64,000 nt of DNA, taken from NCBI RefSeq assembly GCF_003013475.1, contig NZ_PXZO01000010.1, positions 124,001-188,000 of the forward strand, given 5' to 3'. Within the stretch, counting starts at the first letter, position 1; each line of letters starts with the position of its first letter. Under the pieces are notes generated by a model. The model did not search any database. It was not told the origin of the DNA and saw nothing but the letters and a program-made list of their open reading frames with translations. Both the position numbers and the translations under genes were made by a program. Of this stretch, positions 61,679 to 64,000 are shown one piece after another. The stretch is from Brevibacillus porteri (GTDB lineage: Bacteria; Bacillota; Bacilli; Brevibacillales; Brevibacillaceae).

Positions 61679-63256
61679 TTACCCCTGTGTGACCTGGAGA
61701 AAATACGCTATGCTCCTTTGAATCGTATGCTCTCTGCCAAAAGGTCCCCATGGGTCCCATTCGTGATTGGCGGGATGGTACACTTTATTTTCCCGCACCG
61801 CACGCAAGTCTCTCCACAGCGGGTTGTTCCACAGCGCTGCCACATGCTCCCGCTCACTCCAGAACACGATGATTCGCTCCGGATTCAATTCGATCAGATC
61901 GTTGAGCGCATGGGGTTTATAGGCAGCGTGGGTCACATTCGGATCAGGCGCAAATCCAAGCTTGTGATAAAACAAGTCTGCGAGGGCGTGTCCCTCTACA
62001 CCATATAGTCGCACCTCATCCGCAAGCACGCGAATCATCGTCCATTCACCCGTGCGTGTAACCGGCAGTAGTGCATCTCTTGCTTGTTTTTCCACTTTGT
62101 CGATGTGCTTGATAATTTTCTCTGCCTGACTCTCTTTCTTGAAGAGCGTCGCCAATTTGGTTTGGTAGTCAATCCAGTTTGGATAACCGTCAAAGGAGAT
62201 TGTTCCTTTTATTTTCTCCCAATCCCCTGCCTCTCGATTGTGGAAAAAATTCATCCTGACGATCACATCAGGCGACAAAGTCAAAATCTCTTTCGGATCG
62301 ATCAACTGCTCTGCATTCAGTGCTTTTGTCCCGCGCAGCTTTTGCTGCAAATAAGAAGGAAAGCCCGTCCTCGTTTCAAAGTAGTTCGGGAAGGAGGGGG
62401 CAGCAATCGGCTGAATGCCCATCGCAAGAAAATGATCCTGCAAAAACAGCTTGCTGACCACGACTACCCGCTGGTCACTTTGCTTCATATAAATTTGCGG
62501 TGACAATCCTTCTCGTTTTTTGAAGAGTCTACTAAAATACAGCTCATCGGCATACCCTACGTTACGAGCCACATCCTTCACACTTCCTCCAGAATGGGCA
62601 AGCAGCTCCTTGGCCTGTTCCATCCGCAGCCCAGTCAAATACTCCCCGGGGGTCATTCCCGTCGCACGCTTGAAAGCACGGCAATAAGAGCTGGGGGTCA
62701 ACCCCGCCAGTTTTGGCAAGCTTCCCAATTCCAATGACTCGCGGTAATGTTTTTGCATGTAAGCGATGGTCTCCTCAATCGCTCCAATGCCCTTTTCCTC
62801 TTTCTTTTTCTGCTCATCATGAACAATACCAAGCAGTTCGTAGAGCAATGCTTGGCTCCGCAAAAAAGAAGAATAGTCCCGCTTCCGTATCAAATGAGAA
62901 AGCTCCTCCAATACCGTCAGAAATGAGGCAGGAGTAGAGACAGCCAAAACCTTGGCTTCTTTTCTCTCGGGAGCGCTCTCGTGCTGATCGTGTCTCGCTT
63001 CCACGTAATGCAGCCTGTATATGTGCAACGGTCCTGATTGGCACCGCAATTCTTCTATCTTCGTCGTCGGGCGCAACAACAAGAGCTTTCCGGCGTTGAG
63101 CACCTGCTTTTGACCATCAACCGTAATCTCTGCACTTCCTTCTGCCACATAGCAAAGGACATGGGTGTTTACCTCCACCTGAAGCAGGTGAAAATTTTTC
63201 AATCGCTGTTTGCGAAAGGCGGTCAGCAAAAAGCCAGGATAATCTTGATTCATCAT
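61679..63256 (-). CDS. Btr-like AraC regulator fused to a siderophore-binding domain
   Basis: 525 aa; ATG at 63256 preferred, although GTG at 63268 and TTG at 63259 are possible. N-terminal cupin-like AraC arm (about 1-150). AraC double HTH (about 165-265; ITPSSYCRAFKRATGMTPGEYL then VGYADELYFSRLFKK). C-terminal class III binding-protein domain (about 275-525; FLAMGIQPIAAPSFPNY, SPDVIVRMNFF). This is the layout of B. subtilis Btr (about 529 aa), which activates bacillibactin uptake when it binds the ferric siderophore. The neighbouring binding-protein and permease genes are likely targets. Confidence 0.9.
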   Translation of the reverse strand: MMNQDYPGFLLTAFRKQRLKNFHLLQVEVNTHVLCYVAEGSAEITVDGQKQVLNAGKLLLLRPTTKIEELRCQSGPLHIYRLHYVEARHDQHESAPERKEAKVLAVSTPASFLTVLEELSHLIRKRDYSSFLRSQALLYELLGIVHDEQKKKEEKGIGAIEETIAYMQKHYRESLELGSLPKLAGLTPSSYCRAFKRATGMTPGEYLTGLRMEQAKELLAHSGGSVKDVARNVGYADELYFSRLFKKREGLSPQIYMKQSDQRVVVVSKLFLQDHFLAMGIQPIAAPSFPNYFETRTGFPSYLQQKLRGTKALNAEQLIDPKEILTLSPDVIVRMNFFHNREAGDWEKIKGTISFDGYPNWIDYQTKLATLFKKESQAEKIIKHIDKVEKQARDALLPVTRTGEWTMIRVLADEVRLYGVEGHALADLFYHKLGFAPDPNVTHAAYKPHALNDLIELNPERIIVFWSEREHVAALWNNPLWRDLRAVRENKVYHPANHEWDPWGPFGREHTIQRSIAYFLQVTQG

Positions 63257-63295
63257 CAACAGATTCACATCCTTCTATCACCGGAAATAGCAAGA

Positions 63296-63338
63296 AAAAG
63301 TAGACAAGCTGATTGCCAGAATCAGCCTGTTCTACTTT
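63296..63338 (-). terminator. Terminator of the FecCD permease gene
   Basis: On the minus strand a long stem AAAGTAGAACAGGCTGATT / AATCAGCTTGTCTACTTTT (one mismatch) with a T-run. Confidence 0.85.
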
Positions 63339-63380
63339 CATCATGTTGGAGATCTTTCTATTTGGCAAGTACCTGCCTAT

Positions 63381-64000
63381 CTATTGTGAGGAACGAGTCG
63401 AACGGAACATCAGCATGAACAGATAGGGCGAGCCTAACAACGCCACTACGACCCCCGCCGGAATATCTTTCGGGATCATGACGATCCTTCCCAGCAAATC
63501 AGAAGCAGCCAGCAATACAGCTCCAAGCATGGCGGAAACGACAACTGCTCGACGATGATGAGGTCCAACCAGCATACGTGCTGCATGCGGAGCGAGGAGG
63601 CCGATAAACCCTACGGCCCCGACACTGGCAACTGCCGCTGAAGCGAGCAGCACTGCAATGACTGCCACAGACAACCTCGTCATCCGCACCTTTAACCCCA
63701 ATCCAGTCGAGCTCTCGTCGTTAAATGACAAGAGGTCCACCCGACGTCCTAACCACCACGCTATCGGTGCTAAAACGAGGATCGTAGGCAACAGCCGGCC
63801 TACTTCCATCCATCCCCGCCCGTATGTACTTCCTGCCAGCCAAGTGAGTGCAGGCGCTGCCAAGATCATAGAATGTACGATCAAGATATTGATGAGGGCG
63901 GCACCTGCGGCAGAAACCGCAATACCTACTAGCGTCAAGATGATTGGATTGAGTCCCCTTCTCCAGGAGACTGCGTACACAATCGCAGCAGAGATGATTC
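63381..64000 (-). CDS. FecCD-family siderophore ABC transporter permease (partial)
   Basis: C-terminal portion only. The frame stays open to the window edge at 64000, so the start lies outside. Family marks: LAGSTYGRGWMEV, GVGFxGL-like VGAVGFIGLLAPHAARMLVGPHHRR and the tail with IPAGVVVALLGSPYLFMLMFR. It is the second permease-type gene of the window; it would act with the binding lipoprotein at 60527. About 200 residues seen of about 340 expected. Confidence 0.92.
   Translation of the reverse strand, partial: IISAAIVYAVSWRRGLNPIILTLVGIAVSAAGAALINILIVHSMILAAPALTWLAGSTYGRGWMEVGRLLPTILVLAPIAWWLGRRVDLLSFNDESSTGLGLKVRMTRLSVAVIAVLLASAAVASVGAVGFIGLLAPHAARMLVGPHHRRAVVVSAMLGAVLLAASDLLGRIVMIPKDIPAGVVVALLGSPYLFMLMFRSTRSSQ

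Overview
The window looks like chromosomal DNA of a spore-former-type Bacillota, most probably Brevibacillus or a close relative. This is inferred from gene content only: a des-desK-desR cold-membrane cassette, a TcyP cystine symporter, a YczE-type membrane protein, an SLH-domain surface protein, a Btr-like AraC/substrate-binding fusion and strong AGGAGG ribosome binding sites. No tRNA, rRNA, CRISPR array, transposase or prophage gene was seen.

Layout. 0-9.5 kb is a defence island: a complete type I restriction-modification operon (hsdM-hsdS-hsdR), a convergent YgjP-type zinc protease, and a two-gene unit (an unrecognised HEPN/HhH-like protein and a PD-(D/E)XK-type nuclease). 9.7-13.9 kb holds regulators (AraC with GyrI-like domain, LacI), a YczE membrane protein coupled to a lipoprotein, and a methyltransferase. 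14-17.9 kb is a haem/siderophore-type ABC importer ending in a ferrochelatase-family gene behind a Fur-like box. 18-22.7 kb is an AbgB/AbgA-like M20 amidohydrolase pair with a degenerate-GGDEF/HTH regulator. 22.8-31.1 kb has a MarR/NmrA pair, a secreted 36-residue-repeat protein, a peptide-binding lipoprotein, a TetR/hydrolase divergon, TcyP and a GlsB-type membrane protein. 31.2-38.7 kb has a nitrilase-fold amidase, a two-component system followed by an SLH protein, an ankyrin lipoprotein and a large unrecognised protein. 39.1-40.5 kb has an E. coli-type SpeD and a DUF805 protein. 40.6-52.4 kb is one long minus-strand catabolic cluster: a Dpp/Opp-type ABC importer, two ROK proteins, three Gfo/Idh/MocA oxidoreductases and a sugar isomerase/epimerase-like protein. 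Two of its genes are broken: a frameshift in one oxidoreductase and an in-frame stop in the binding protein. 52.7-57.3 kb has a second secreted 36-residue-repeat protein behind a coupled upstream ORF, a matrixin-like protease, a GNAT enzyme, a CynX-type MFS transporter and an XRE/cupin regulator. 57.4-60.4 kb is des-desKR with a DesR-like palindrome. 60.5-64 kb is siderophore uptake: Fur box, binding lipoprotein, Btr-like activator and a FecCD permease cut by the window end.

The most unusual signal is non-coding. Three copies (about 20961-21375, 30305-30795 and 38916-39128) of a large palindromic repeat family lie between genes. The closing stem of its second module is a perfect 18-20 bp helix in every copy, and four base pairs are changed on both arms in copy 3, which points to selection or a copying mechanism that preserves the fold. 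Other points worth a look are two paralogous secreted proteins with the same 36-residue repeat and a shared promoter box, a 29-bp direct repeat around one of them, a translationally coupled upstream ORF before the other, and a shared operator-like motif in the ROK cluster.
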